In this document: one piece after another, positions 32,311-45,766 of the stretch
Layout: the number at the start of each line of letters is the position of its first letter
Position numbering within the stretch: the stretch's first letter is position 1
From: Lobosporangium transversale
Taxonomy: Eukaryota; Mortierellomycota; Mortierellomycetes; Mortierellales; Mortierellaceae
Assembly: GCF_002105155.1 (NCBI RefSeq)
Contig: NW_019029040.1
Coordinates: 62,001-126,000 of the forward strand
Length of the DNA: 64,000 nucleotides
Reading direction: 5' to 3'
Position numbers and translations under genes: made by a program
Notes under the pieces: generated by a model
Database searches by the model: none
Told to the model about the DNA's origin: nothing
What the model saw: the letters and a program-made list of their open reading frames with translations, nothing else

Positions 32311-33856
32311 TAAGGAAGGGAAAAAAAGCTACTAGTCAATACTAGCTATGATGCGGGACCCAAATCGACTGTTTTGTGCAGTAATTCTGACCTATGCTTT
32401 TCTCGATACAAGCTCGATACCTGGTGTCACCACAAAGGCATCCAAGCTGCTGTACTGAAACAATAGGCTTCCTTAGCGGGGTATCTCGCTATGCTCAACC
32501 GCAGGGATGTTATGATTGTCGAGATCAACAGTAAGTTTAAACTGAAATGTATAACGGTTCAGCGTCTAGCCGATTCCCAGATGCGCGACCGCCTTAGTCC
32601 AATGCAATGACATCATCGTGCTGTCTGAAATAGTAAGAATTGGGGATCTTTGGACGTTTTTTTGCCATGTGCACACAGATACAACGGGCACCACAGGGTA
32701 GAATACAACCGATGATGAGTGTAATAATTTGAAAATCCTGCTAACTGGAACATTAATCTGCACACTCTTCCAAGGTCGATTGCAGTTAAAGGCCGTGTTT
32801 GAACAAGGCAGACAACGCGCGTTGCACAGAAACTTGGCTCCTAAATACGCCTATAAGTGTCATTCATGAGTTACAACGGGCCTTAGTAACTTAGTAATGC
32901 TTTTTTACCTTTTTATTTAACAATAGTCTCACTCTCGTTACTTGTTATGGGTTCTGGAATATTTCACAACCTTAAGCCTTGAGACTTTGCTATGGTAGTC
33001 TCTTGCATTGATAGGAAAAATCGACACTATTTTACAGACTGCACGATAAAACAAACAAGTAAAGGATTTTTTTCAATATAATCTTTTATTTTTTTTATTT
33101 TTTTTATTTTTTTTATTTTTTTTTAATGTAAATATGGGATTTGGGGGGGGGCCACGCGCTATGCACTATTAGGCTTAATTACCTCTACTTTTTTAGGAGC
33201 TATAAATATATATTTTAATAATATATAAACAAGTAACTGAAATTAACGGTAATAAATAGATGACTATAGTAATAGTAATATTATTAAAATAATAACAGTA
33301 ATAATAATATAATAATAATAATAATAAAACTGCTGTGCATTAATCAGGCTATTCATCTATTCCGTAGCAGTTAACATGCAGTAAGCTACTTTTCCCCTCT
33401 TTTAAAATAAAATATATAATGTATAGTATATATATATATATATATAAATATAAAAGGTTCAGTACGAATCTTTCCTTAAAGGCAGAGGAAGAGGATCTTC
33501 TACTCTCCGTAAAGAAAAAAAACCCTTAGACTTTTTATTATTATCATATTTATACCTTTTTTATTTATTTATTTTTTTTTTCCTTTCTTTTGTTCTAAAA
33601 TGACGACTACATAAAGGTAAAAGGTTAAATATACTGTTTATGTGTACAAATATAGAGGATAAGACATTATAAAGGACCCAAATGACGCCCTTTTTCAACT
33701 CTCAGGCTCAAAAAAAAAGTAGTTGAGCTTCCTCCTCAACTCTTACGTAAATTCTGAAGGCTGGCTGAGAAACAAAAGAAAAAAAAAAAAAAAAAAAAAA
33801 AAACGGAGCCTCACTCAGCTGGGTCGTACAAAGAAAAATAATTAAGCGAATGAAGA

Positions 33857-33898
33857 TGGGCGGGGGTTGGGGGAGGGGGGGAAGGGGAGGGAAGGAAA
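33857..33898 (+). other. G-rich tract, quadruplex-capable
   Basis: At least six runs of three or more G within about 40 bp (GGGCGGGGGTTGGGGGAGG and onward). Similar tracts are at 34211-34245 and 36219-36270. Confidence 0.7.
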
Positions 33899-33936
33899 AG
33901 GAAGGTAGGAGAAGAAACATGCATGATCAGTTTCGA

Positions 33937-33967
<31 letters not shown>

Positions 33968-34210
33968 CTTAAAAAAATAAAAAACATAACGTTCATGTAA
34001 CAAGAGAAGGATGAGTGGAAGCATCCATAATAGAAATCAATAATAATAATAATAACAACAACAACGATAACAATATTTGTATATATATACCGCTACTAAC
34101 TAATAATAATAATAAAGGGCAGCCGAACAGACGTCCATCCTCATCGAGGAATGAAAAAGCCCAATCCTTTTTTAGTTATCCCCTGCAACCATCTGCAAAT
34201 GAAAAAAAAA

Positions 34211-34245
34211 AGGGGGAGAGGGGGGGGGGGAAGGAAGATGGGGCG
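34211..34245 (+). other. G-rich tract, quadruplex-capable
   Basis: A run of five G, then a ten-to-twelve G run and further G triplets, on the same strand as the other two G tracts. Confidence 0.6.
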
Positions 34246-35760
34246 TGGAGGAGGGAGATGTGTATTGCACTTGCGCTTGTACATGGCTGCACATTCATCA
34301 ATGTATTAAATATAAGGCAGATGGACAGAAACAAAGCAATGAAATGAGTGTGAGTGTAAAAAAAAGTGATGAGGACCTTGATGGAAGACCATCTCGTCCC
34401 GATTTTTACTGCAGTAACTTCTTTTCCGACTCTTCTTTGTTATTGGTTATTTTTGATACTTGATCGCATAATCCACACGGACAGGTGCTTTTCATTCATG
34501 CAGTGTGTACATGTGCATGTACGGTATAAATGTGTTCATGTTCATGTTCATGTATATATACTGTAACATGTATTATTGGATTATATTTATTGTAAGGTGT
34601 AATAAGAGTTTGTCTGAGTTGGTTTATGGTATTTAGAAACTGAATGTGCGTGCGTACGTGCATTTGAATGTAATTTCCCATTGGGCTCAACAATTTTTTT
34701 TTTTTTTTTTTTTACAATAACGACTAACATCCATAATCAACAAATCAAGCAAGAAAGCAAGCAAAGAAAAAAAAGGAACCAAAGATCACCTAAAAGAAAT
34801 CGCGTGCAGGAAAAGAAACCCACATACCAATCAGTTAAACTGTACTTTTTCTTTCAAATGATAATAAACCTCCTACTCTTCCTCCAGATTACCGAATACC
34901 ACTATTAATTTTCTCCGACGAGATTTGAAGAAGTAGGAAACAAGGAGAAAGTCAAGGAGCATGGAAGGAGTAAGAAAGAACAAGGAGGGGAGGGGAAGGA
35001 GGCAAAGACTTTTTTTTTTTTTTTTTTTTTCCCCTTCCCCACTACCCCTGCCTACCATTACCTCCTTGAATATTCATGATTAATAAATAGACATATGCTT
35101 TTTTGTTTCCTTTCTGTGTTTCTGACGCTCTTTTTTTTTTTTTTTTTTTTTTTTACATTCTCTCCTCCAATTAGATAATAATTATCTCTCATAGAAGGTA
35201 TATGTGTATTTGCGAAGGGAAAAAAAAAAAAAAAAAGCTCTCTCTTCTTCAAGTAGTTCCCAAAGAGTCCAAATGACGGTACACGTACACGTATAAAAGC
35301 ACTTAAGCCTAGGACTATATAAACATAAAGATATTCTATAGACAAGAATGTCCATAGATGAATAGAGGAATAAGCATATATAAGCTTATGATGAATGATA
35401 GATAGAGTCCAAGAAATGTGCAATATCCCCTGTTTCTTTAAAGTTCTCTAGGGAAAAAGGAACCCCTATTCGACTCTTTTCATTGACTGTTGCCCTCTTT
35501 TTTTTTTTTTTTTTTTTTTTTCTTTTGAGTTCAGACTTTATTTTCTTTCAAAGGTCCCACCCCCCATCACCATATGGACCCCTAAAAAAAAAAAAAAAAA
35601 CCGCCCCCCTCCCCCAGAAAAAGGCTTTTTTTTTTCCTTGTAAAATCTCTTTAGTAAAAAAGAAAAAAAGAGAATCAAAGAGAGCCTCCTCCCTGTCCAT
35701 CTTTTATTAACCTTAACCAAAAAAGGTTTGTTAGGCCCAAGTGTTGTTGTTGTTGTTGTT

Positions 35761-35795
<35 letters not shown>

Positions 35796-36218
35796 AATGT
35801 CCTAAAATGCCATAATCCTGTAAACCCTACATATTCATGTACAATGCAAACAACAACAACAACAATAAAAGATAAAAAAAAAAAAAAAAAAAAAGATTCA
35901 ACAAAGCCAAAGGAACAAGATCTGGACTTGTTGGTTTTTTTTTTTAACGGAACAGATTCAGTATGACTGAAAGTTCTGAAACCTAATACTACTTTTTATT
36001 GTTGTTGTTGTTGTTTTTTTTTTTTTGCGCAAAAAGTAAAGGCAAAGGGAACCTTGGGGTGTTTAAGATGCCTTCAGCATTATAGATATACATATAAAGA
36101 TATACATGTATGGTCTTTAATATAGACATGTAAACATTTGATTTGTAACCTTCGTAACCTTTGTAACCCATTGTAACTCATTGTAACCATACACAAATTA
36201 GTCAGAACTAATGAATTC

Positions 36219-36270
36219 GGGGGCGGGGGAAGGAAGGCGGGGGGAGGAGGAGGGGGGAAGGGAAAGGGGG
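36219..36270 (+). other. G-rich tract, quadruplex-capable
   Basis: Starts GGGGGCGGGGG and continues with GGGG/GGA units to GGGGG at 36270; purine-only over most of 50 bp. Confidence 0.7.
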
Positions 36271-36521
36271 AATTTGCAGGGTGGCGACGCATGATAAAGT
36301 TGGATGTATATATTTATATACATGTATATAAAAAAAAAAAAAAAAAAAAGTGATGCAAGGGCGTTGCCCATTCCCATCTTTTTTTTTTTTTTTTTTGAGG
36401 TGAACGTTTAAAACAATAAGACAAAGACGTTTATAGATCGGAAAGATGTATAACTAGCATATGTAGCATATCCTATATACCTCTTCAGTCACTCCCAAGT
36501 CGGGGATCTTCCTTCTCCCTA

Positions 36522-36553
<32 letters not shown>

Positions 36554-36654
36554 AGCAAGAGGTCGGGGCGCAATATTTCTTTTCATTAGAACCACGCTAT
36601 TTTCATCAATGCGCCATTTTATCCGCGATAGGACCCTATCCTCCTTTTCTTCTT

Positions 36655-36700
<46 letters not shown>

Positions 36701-37349
36701 CCCTATTTTTTTTTTTTTTCTTCGTCATTTTGTTCTTTTTCATGGGCCTATTTTGTGGTCAGTGAACCCCATTGTTGGTGTCCAATTGAATTTGACACAA
36801 AAAAACAAAAAGAGGTGGATGGATAATTAATGACAATAATGATGACAATGATTGACAACAAGTCAACAAGTCCAACGTGGCGATTTGTATGTGTATATTA
36901 AATATTATGTTTTATATATATTTATAATATATATAATAATGTTTTATAACACATTATATTATATTGTATATATATATGTATATATATAAATATACGTGTA
37001 TATATAAGTTGTCTTACCACATTCTAGGGCCAATTGTTTATTAGTTTTATTTTATTTTATTTTATTTTATTTTATTTCGTGTTTTTTGTTATTCTTTGTT
37101 CCCGCTTGTTTTTATTTATTACTATTACTTCCTTTATCTATATCTCTTATTTTATTCCCGCTTATTACATGTCCCTATATATACTTTAACCCTTGAGATT
37201 TATATATATATATAAATATATATTTTTTTATTTAGAAAATTCCTTTCATAAAAAACATATCTATAACACTATGGTAAGAAAGAGAACACAGGTCAGGATA
37301 GGGAGAGGTAAAAAGGAAAAATAAGAAATAAAGAGACAGAGACAGAGAC

Positions 37350-37383
<34 letters not shown>

Positions 37384-38443
37384 AAGAGATGGAGAGGAGG
37401 CGAAACGCGTGTAAATTTTTTTTTTTTTTACTGCAGTAATGTATAGATTTATTTTCGTTACCTTTTCCCTGCAATGTGTCAACTCCGTTTACTCCTCACT
37501 TTTTAATCAGATCGTAGATAACCTTGGTCGAGTTTTGAATTTTTTTTTTTTTTTGATTTTTGCGGTTTCAATCACGGAATGAACAAACTAGCAAGGACAT
37601 CCTTGGTACCCCTCCTTCAAAAAAAGATGCCTGGATGTGGTTGTTATTTAATAGAGAGAGAGAGAGAGATAAATTCTTCCTCCTATTGATTCTACCGAAT
37701 ATCAACAATTTTTTGTTTTTTTTTTTCTTTTTATTTATCCTTTTATTTCTCTGGATTAATATAATCGCGCTTCAAGGAGAAAATGGAGGAGGTGGCGGAG
37801 AAAAAATAAAAAATAAAAAAATATAGAGAGAGAGAGAGAGAGAGAGAAAGAAAGGAAATAATCAATATTGATCATTCCGCAATACAAGTTGAGGGATCGT
37901 TATCATTGTCATTGGCATCTTGTCCTGACAGGGTTGCCGATCTTTTTTAAACATAAAGATAAAAATAAAGTAAAAGGTGAAAAAGGTAAACTAAAAAGTA
38001 AAAAATAAAAATACCAGCAAAAGAGAGTTGGATAAACACAAAGCATATATATTATGTTAGGCAGACTAGCCGATCTTCTTTTAAAATTATCCTACGGTAT
38101 ACAGTATATAAAAAAAAAGAAAAAAGAAAAGGAATGGGAGAAAAGTGCTGACCAAACGAAAATCAACAATTACATGGATGAATGAATAACAAAAAGACAA
38201 GCGGACGAAATTTTTGTTTGTCCATTTTGGAGCGTGCACGCTGTAATGTAATGCTTTTTTTTTTTTTTTATTTTTTTTTTAAAGTAATGCCTGTCGGTCG
38301 GATTGAATACAAGGTTATTCAATGTTGACTTGATGGCCTAATGGGTTGCTGTGCTGCATCCTCCTCTGTCCTCCGTTTTGCTCTGTCTGCAGCTTTTTGA
38401 ACTTTGGGACAGAACAGGGGGGGAAAGGAAAAGAAAAGAAAAG

Positions 38444-38477
<34 letters not shown>

Positions 38478-38570
38478 GAAGGAGACAAATACATTCAAAT
38501 ATCTGTCAGCATTGAGCATTCAGCATTGAGCATTCACCATTCAAAAAAGACCTTGCAGCTTCTTCAGGTT

Positions 38571-38947
38571 GGTTTACGATACTTCCATTCTTCCCCCCAC
38601 CCCAACCCACTTCCCCTCCCCTTCTCTTTCCTTTCTTCTTTCTTCTTCTTTCTTTCTCTCTTTCTCTCTTTAAACCCTCTACCTCCTCTTCTTCTTCATC
38701 CTACACTTTTCCTTTTCGTTTTATTTTATTTTATTTTTTTTTCCCCCCAACCTTCTCCCTTTCCTCCCATCTCCCTTCCTATTTGGCTCTTCATATTCGA
38801 TCGTCACGTTTAGTTCTTTGCTCCCTTGTTGAAAAGCACACTCTTTATCACTTTCTTCAACCTTTGTCACATCCAAATCGACATCTCGTACATCCATTCA
38901 ACAACGCGTATTTCTTTTCTTTGTAATATTATTATTAATATTCACGA

Positions 38948-38982
<35 letters not shown>

Positions 38983-41093
38983 TTCCTTCTCCGCCTTCTC
39001 CGCCTTCTCCACCTTCTCCACACATACGACGAAAAAGAAAGGTCAGACTTTGTCAGCGAATGAAGCTATCAACCTTATCTTAGTTAGCATCATCATACAT
39101 CATACCTATCTGGGACCGAACATTTTCCTTGCGAATCCTGTCCAAACGAAACACCTTTTTTGTTTCATTTTATTTTATTCCACGTTACTCTTTTTTTTTT
39201 TTTTTATTTTTTTTATTTTATTCGGTAAGTAGATGTAGATGTATATGATATTGATTGTTAGCAAGGTTTATGGTTTGTTTTATTTTATCCTCCATTGCTT
39301 ACCACATAACACATGTGGGTCTGAATTTTAAAAAAGTATCAGGGCCAATTTTTTTTTTTTTTTTCTTTTTTGTTCTCCTATTATTGCTATTGCTATTGTT
39401 ATTGTTATTGTTATTTTTATTCGCAGTTGTTATTTTATTCATTATACGACATGATATACCTTCGGTCTGTGTAATGTATAATTTTGAGTGTGTGTGTGTG
39501 TGTATAGTGTTGGGTGATGATGTGTTTGTGAACACATGGCATGGCGTGGCATTGGATAGGATTTTGTTCTAGCCATCTTTGTCTCGTCTGGTCTCAAATT
39601 ACTCAATCAAGTTTCTCTCCCTCACTTAAAATCAAGATTTATTGTTTCTCATCTTCCTCATCTTTCAAACTGGATTGTCCAAAGAAAAAAGAAACACTCC
39701 CAGAGACGCGTGTAAGAGATCAGCGTTTTTTTTTTTTTTTTTTTTTTTTTTTTTGTTTCTGATCGTTGATCGTAAAAGAGAAACGAATCTGGGTACAGAT
39801 GTATATTCTTGTTATACTTTTTTTATTTTTTACTTATTATACCTCCTACCTATTTATCGTCAAAGTCTTTTCACTGGGCAAAAGTTAACAATAACAACTA
39901 TTACAAGAGAAGGGGAAGGAAAGGGAAGAAAACAACAAAAACAAAAGCAAAAGCAAAAGCAAAAGCAAAAGCAAAAGAAGATCCCATTCATCCCATCCCC
40001 ATCTAAAAACACATGGCGGAGCCGGTTTTCTGGGAAACGGAACTAATACAATCAACATTCAATATGAATCAATCACAAAATGAAAAAAAGTTAAAAGGAC
40101 TAAAAAAAACTAAAACTCATCATTCCCACCCCGAAGAAGAAGAAGTATATATATAATATTATATATACATCTATATTGTATTGTGCTTTACTTTATTATT
40201 TTATTCTGGCTTAAAAAAGAGAAAAGGGGGCAATGTGTATAAAACCCGAAAGGATTTGGGTAAATGGGATTTTAAGCCATAAAAACACACAGACTCTGAA
40301 TATTCAATTAAAAGGAGAGCCATTATCCACCTGCTATTTTACCGATCACCATCCTCCTTATCCCAGTCCCAGCTCTTTCATTACCATCATCACCAATGTA
40401 TCCATCCATTCATTGAGCCAATAACAACAACAACAACAGCAACAACAACAACAACAACAACAATAACAACAACAACAAGCTCAAAAGAGTAAAATACATT
40501 TGTACAAGAAAAAAAAAAAAAAAAAAAAAAGGGAGCAAAGTGTTGAATGTCGTTGGGGGGCGGGGAGAATGAATAGGACAAGTGAAAGAGGAACCGTTAT
40601 TATATGAGACACAGACCCATGTCGGCACGCTAAGCAAAAAAAAAAAAAGGTTGTTGTTATTATTGCTGTTATTATTATAATCACAATAATAATAACAATA
40701 ACAATAACAATAATAATAATAGTGATGATGATGGTGATGATGATGGTGATGATGATGATGATGATGATTAATACAAAGATACAAAGATCAAGAGTGAAGC
40801 TGAAGAGCAATCCCTGTGCATCATTGTCATTCATTCATCTCAATTCAAATAAAATAAAATAAAATAAAGAGAGCATAATGTGGATGGATGTGCGCCATGG
40901 CCCTTTTTTTTTTATAGTCTTTTGTTTTTTTGTAGTTGCCCTCAACTCTCTTTCTTTCTTCTCTCTTCTCTCTCTCTTTCCCTCTCACTTTCCCCCTTTT
41001 TTTTTTATTATTTTATTATTATTCTCTTTTCCCGTTGACATTCTTTCTTTACAAAAAGAGTGGTGTGCATGGACCATCATCTGTAATGGTTCA

Positions 41094-41125
<32 letters not shown>

Positions 41126-41830
41126 CTTTTCTTTTCTCCTCCTCTCTCTTCTCTTCTCTTGTCTTGTCTTGTCTTGTCTTTCATTCTCCTTCTTTTTCTC
41201 TGCTTGTCTTGTTCACTCATTGACTAAACTTCATCTTTTTCTTTTTCTTTTTTAGCTCATAAAGTCATCTGCTGACTGTGTTCTTCCAACCTTGTTGGTC
41301 ACACAATCATACATAAGCATATAACATAATAGCTTGCTTCTGAACCAGTGATCCCCTTCCATTTAAATTGTGGTGAGAATAGCATAGACAAGCAGTATAC
41401 AACGGCTTTTACGCTTATCTTATTCTATTCCATCCACCCCTATTTCCTCTTCTTCCCCCTCTCTCTTTCTCTTCCCTTCCCTTCCCTTCCCTTCCCTTTT
41501 CCTTTCCTTCCCCACCCCCTTTGCTGCACCACTACTCAAGCAATATCCATTTCTTCTCTTTCTCTTTCTCCTTCTCTTTCTCCTTCTCCTTCATCACATT
41601 AAAAAAAAAAAAAAAAAAAAGAACCGCCGCTCTTTTTTTTTTTTTTTTTTTCCTTTCTTTCCTTGTTTCTTTCTTTCTTTGTTTCTTTCTTTCTTTTAAA
41701 AAAAAAGGTACTTCTTTCACCTTCTTTGTTCTCGCCTTCTCTTTCTTTCTCTGTCCCTCACTCTAACAAACAACCTCCCTTCTAATCCAATATAGTTTCA
41801 GCAACAGTGGATATCTATACATCTCCCGGC
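38571..41830 (+). promoter_or_regulatory. Probable long, intron-containing 5' region of the bZIP gene
   Basis: CT-rich promoter-like blocks at 38585-38790, 40940-41010 and 41400-41590 on the plus strand. Candidate 5'UTR intron signals are a donor TTCGGTAAGT (GT at 39224) and acceptors TTTTTTTAG (about 41254) and ATATAG (about 41793, with CTAAT just before it). It also carries (CAAAAG)n at about 39940-39976, an AAC/CAA array at 40424-40476 and a GATGAT/GGTGAT array at 40721-40768. No protein-coding exon could be supported here. The transcript model is inference. Confidence 0.35.
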
Positions 41831-44651
41831 ATGCTCGGTCCTAGTCCTGGCCAAGCCCCAACGCCTGCAATGACACTCCCTCCTCTTCGGGAGTTGGACA
41901 GGGCTCTCGGACCTGAATCAGATCAGGCCTGCATCAGCATTCACCACTCTGCAACTCCTCCTCAACCTCGTTCGCAATCATCCGATCCTCATCTTCATCA
42001 GCACTTCCATCAACAACGCCCCCACTCATCTTCATACTCCCAACGAGAACAGGAACAGTACCACCAACAACAACAGCAACAACCACCATTCTCTTCATCC
42101 CCGCAAGGTTATCAGCCTCATGACCAACTCAGTCGTTATTCTTCTACAGCCTCATTACCAGGTAAGATGAAATAATCTAAAAAAAAACACAAAAACAAGT
42201 AAAAATGTGAAGCACAGCAAAAAACAAGGCTAGGGAAATATTATTGGATTTTCAGTCGATAAGAAAAAAAAAAAAAAAAAAAAAAAAGAGATACGTATTA
42301 GTATTAGTGAAAAAAGTCTTTTTTTTTTTTTTTTTTTTTTTTTTTCTCTTTCTTCCTTTCCTTTTCCTTTCGCGTCTTGTCTTGTCTTGACTTGACTTGT
42401 CTTGGATGGACACCGACTTGGTGGGTGGAGCCGTGTGATAAGGAAACGAATAAGATTGAGAAAAAGTCTCCAATTGGCTGGTGTTTTTTTTTATTTTTTT
42501 ATTTTTTATTTTCGCGCAGCAGCGCAATTATGCGAATTATGCATCAATCCATTTCCTGATCGGATCAATGTTTAAACTTGTCTTTCGTAATATAATTACC
42601 TAAAAAAAAAAAAAAAAAAAAAAAATCTGTAACAATTAATAATAGACTTGTACATGAGCTCGCCTTCTGCCCCACCATCTACTACCACCAGTTCAAGTCT
42701 TTCCAGAGTCGATTCTATCTCTACCATGGACTATCTTCAAAACAATGCCCAGAGCAATCGCCATCGCTCCTCCATCGGCGCTTCTTCTACTCAGTCACAG
42801 CCCTCTACTTTGCAAGGTCAACAACCGCAACAACAGCAATCACAACAACAGCAGCAAAATGATGCTGATCCAAAGAATAACAATAATAGTAACAATAGTA
42901 ATAACGGTAATGGTACCTCAGGAACAGGCACTGGCGCAAAAGAAAACGGTGCTGGGAAAACAGAACAAGGTCGGAATTCAAGCAAACGTGCTGCTCAAAA
43001 TCGTGCTGCCCAAAGAGCTTTCCGACAACGTAAAGATCTCTATGTTAGAGAGTTGGAGCGAAAGGCTGAACTGCTGCAGGCGGCAGAGACACAGCTCATG
43101 ACGTTAGCAGCCCGTAATCGAGAATTGGAGGCCATGGTTGCTGCTCATCAGCAGCAACAGCAGCAGACACCCTCTTCTTCTTCTCCTCTTCCCTCACCAC
43201 TTCCTCAGCAAGAGGGCCCTGGAGCATCCCTCGGCCGAGGTGAGCGCGAATGGGATCGGGAACGAGAATGGGCTCGAGAACGGTCCTTCGAGAGTGGTGG
43301 TCCTCCCTATGATCATTTCCATTCCTCACGTCCTGCTCTTGGCCGTCATTCCTCTGCCCAGCATCTGCGACAGGCCTATCATGCATCCTCCCCTCCATTG
43401 TCGAATGGCTCTTCCAAACACCTGTCTCTGAACAGCAAATTATCATCACAATTTCATCATCAGCGTCCCGAGTCTGACCAAGAAATGGAGATTCAGGGGC
43501 GTCCCCATCGTCATCTCCATCGTCATCCTTCCGAATCCTGTTTGAACTTGAGCCGGCCAGGTTCGTTTGCCAACCCAATGGACAGCAAGGAGGAGGATTA
43601 TGGTCATCGAACACATAGCTTCCGAGGATCTATGGACTCCCGTGATATGGCCTCCCCCTCTTCCAGTAACAAATCCCCATTATCAATCTCCTCAGCACCT
43701 TATTCCTCCTCTGGACCACATGATTCCCCAGCGCATCATTATCCAAGCTCGCCTCTCTCGCCAACGCATGACCGGACATCGCTCTATACCTCAAGAGACG
43801 CGTCACGACCTACAGGCCATGGCGGCTCTGGATCAATGTCTTCACCTACAGGTAGCACAGGACCTGCGGATGGACCTTTTGGTGGCAATGGCACCCCTTC
43901 CTCCTCTGCAATGAATTATGATTTAAACAAGAAGCGTCCTAGTGATGGAACTGTCAACTGGTCATCGGGCTCTCCATCGTCTGAACTGTACAGGAATGTC
44001 CAAGCTGCCGATCCTTATTCACATCCTTATCACCATGCAGTCAAGAAACAATCCAGCTGGAGCTCACTTTCTGAACAGCGTAGGCTCCATGCCATCAAGA
44101 AACAACCCAGTTGGGGCTCCATCTCGGAGCATCGTCAGCACTGGCGAACCAAGACTGAGAGCCCAGAGTTGTCTACAGCAGAGACTCGATTCGGAGGCAG
44201 CGCGCCTTCCTTACCAAGGATTCCATCCCAGTTTTCACAACGGCCTCCTCCTCCACAACAACAACAGGGGTTCGAACGTGATTCATATCCACCTTCTTCA
44301 CCGGCTATGGGACCCACTAATAACAATAATTCACAAGCACCACCACCACCACCACCACTTTCTTCTTCAGCCTCATCCTCCACTGGAGCATTCCCCTATT
44401 CACCCACAATCCAACATTCACGACAGCCTTCTGATTATTATAATAATCATGCACGATCCCATCGTGATGCGTCCCATGGACCATCCGATATGGAGATTGT
44501 TCAAGAAGGAGGAAACGGCGGTACCAATGGTGGTTACTCTCGTCCAGGAGGTTATGAGACAAATGATCCATATGATGTTGAAAGAGAGGAGAGGTATAAT
44601 GGTCGACCAGAAGTCACTACCGGCTATGCTACTCGCATGGGATCACCTTGA
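41831..44651 (+). CDS. bZIP transcription factor, Yap1/Pap1-like basic region
   Basis: Sequence-specific DNA-binding regulator. Exons 41831-42161 and 42646-44651 join in phase (codon G+AC) to give about 778 residues from the first in-frame ATG. The frame is open upstream of that ATG to an acceptor-like ATATAG at about 41793, so an additional 5' coding exon is possible. The basic region (about residue 222-245) reads R-A-A-Q-N-R-A-A-Q-R-A-F-R-Q-R-K, the N-x-x-A-Q-x-A-F-R pattern of fungal AP-1 (Yap) factors, followed by a short leucine/hydrophobic heptad zipper up to about 280. Flanks are Q/S/P/H-rich and disordered, including a duplicated K-K-Q-(S/P)-S-W-(S/G)-S-(L/I)-S-E module near 44043-44130. 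No Yap1-type Cys-rich domain is evident, so oxidative-stress sensing is not claimed. Confidence 0.88.
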
Positions 44652-45064
44652 GTTTTTTTATACTTGCTTTTTTTGACTTTTGACTTTTTTTTTTTTTTGT
44701 AGAAAGCATAAAGAAAGAGAAAGAGGAGGAAGGAGAAGAAAAGAAGGGGAAAAAAAGGAAAAATGTACCATATAATTTAATTCAATCAAAACAAAATCCT
44801 TAGTCTAGTTTTAATCATGGAAGGAAAAATTAAAAAAAATAAAAAATAAAAAATAAAAAAATAATGAATGCTTGTAACAATTTCTTTTGTACTATTGTCT
44901 TTTTTTTTATTTTTTATTATGAAGGCTATTGAAATTGCCATAACATTGCTACACTTTTCCATTTCCATTGTAATGTCACCATTCTTATCCAATGCTTTTT
45001 TTTTTTTTTTTTTTTTTTTTTTCCTTTTTCCTTTTTCCATGCATTCTATCATTCTGCCTTTCAA
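44652..45064. other. Convergent intergenic between bZIP and NUP62
   Basis: The two genes end tail to tail. The spacer is A/T homopolymer-rich (T12 near 44687, T25 at 44997-45022); no gene. Confidence 0.5.
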
Positions 45065-45722
45065 TTATGATCGACCTGTAAAGACACCACGGCTACGATA
45101 GCTCTCATGCTCCTTGATCAATTGGTTCTGTAGTCTACCCACCTCCTGCACCTTTGATTGCAATTGTGTTGTACTGTCATCAATCCACTGCAGACTCGTC
45201 AAATGGGCGTTCAAGATCTGAATAATTTGTCCAACCTAGATGGATATATGAAACAATAAAAAAAGAAAATGATTGTTTAAAAACAAAAAAGAGCTAAAAA
45301 AACAGAAAAAAAAAAAAAAAAAAAGCTTTTGCTAATAAATTGCAAACTTACAGGATCATTGCTTTCGCCATCAGCTTTGGGTGAGGTCTGATTGATTTCC
45401 TCAATCATATTGGTCAAGTTAAGCGACATATCATCTAGTTGCTTGTTGAGGTTCTCAGCCAAGCTATATGTTTGCTCACGTTGCTCATCTACAGGTCTCA
45501 GACCATTGGCATTCACTCCTGCAGTAGCAGCATCCTTCTCAAACATCTTTTGCACCTGATCCTCATACAAATCTAGAATGCCACTAAGCTCCTGTTGCTG
45601 TGAGTCGATATAATCCAGGTTCTGATCGATTGTCTTCTGTGTCGCCTCTGTGTCCACAGTCATCTGATACAGTTGGCTGATCTATTTAAATTAAAGTGTC
45701 ACCAAGTCAGCTTTCCTTCACA

Positions 45723-45766
<44 letters not shown>

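Larger units (their letters stand above)
32340..38570. other. Gene-poor, simple-repeat-rich region
   Basis: More than 6 kb with no supported gene. It contains an (ATTTTTTT)n run (about 33085-33124), AT-rich blocks (33215-33330, 36890-37010, 37195-37230), A/T homopolymers up to about 30 bp (33780, 33942, 35134, 35500, 35763, 36335), (TC)n at 36658-36697, (GA)n at 37346-37385 and 37825-37850, and three G-rich tracts on the plus strand listed separately. All ORFs are low-complexity. Confidence 0.5.

Noticed and set aside
42648..44676. Several 100-240 codon ORFs in other frames across the bZIP exon
   Set aside because: Shadows of CAA/CAC/TCC-rich codons in the real exon; only one frame contains the bZIP motif and joins exon 1 in phase.
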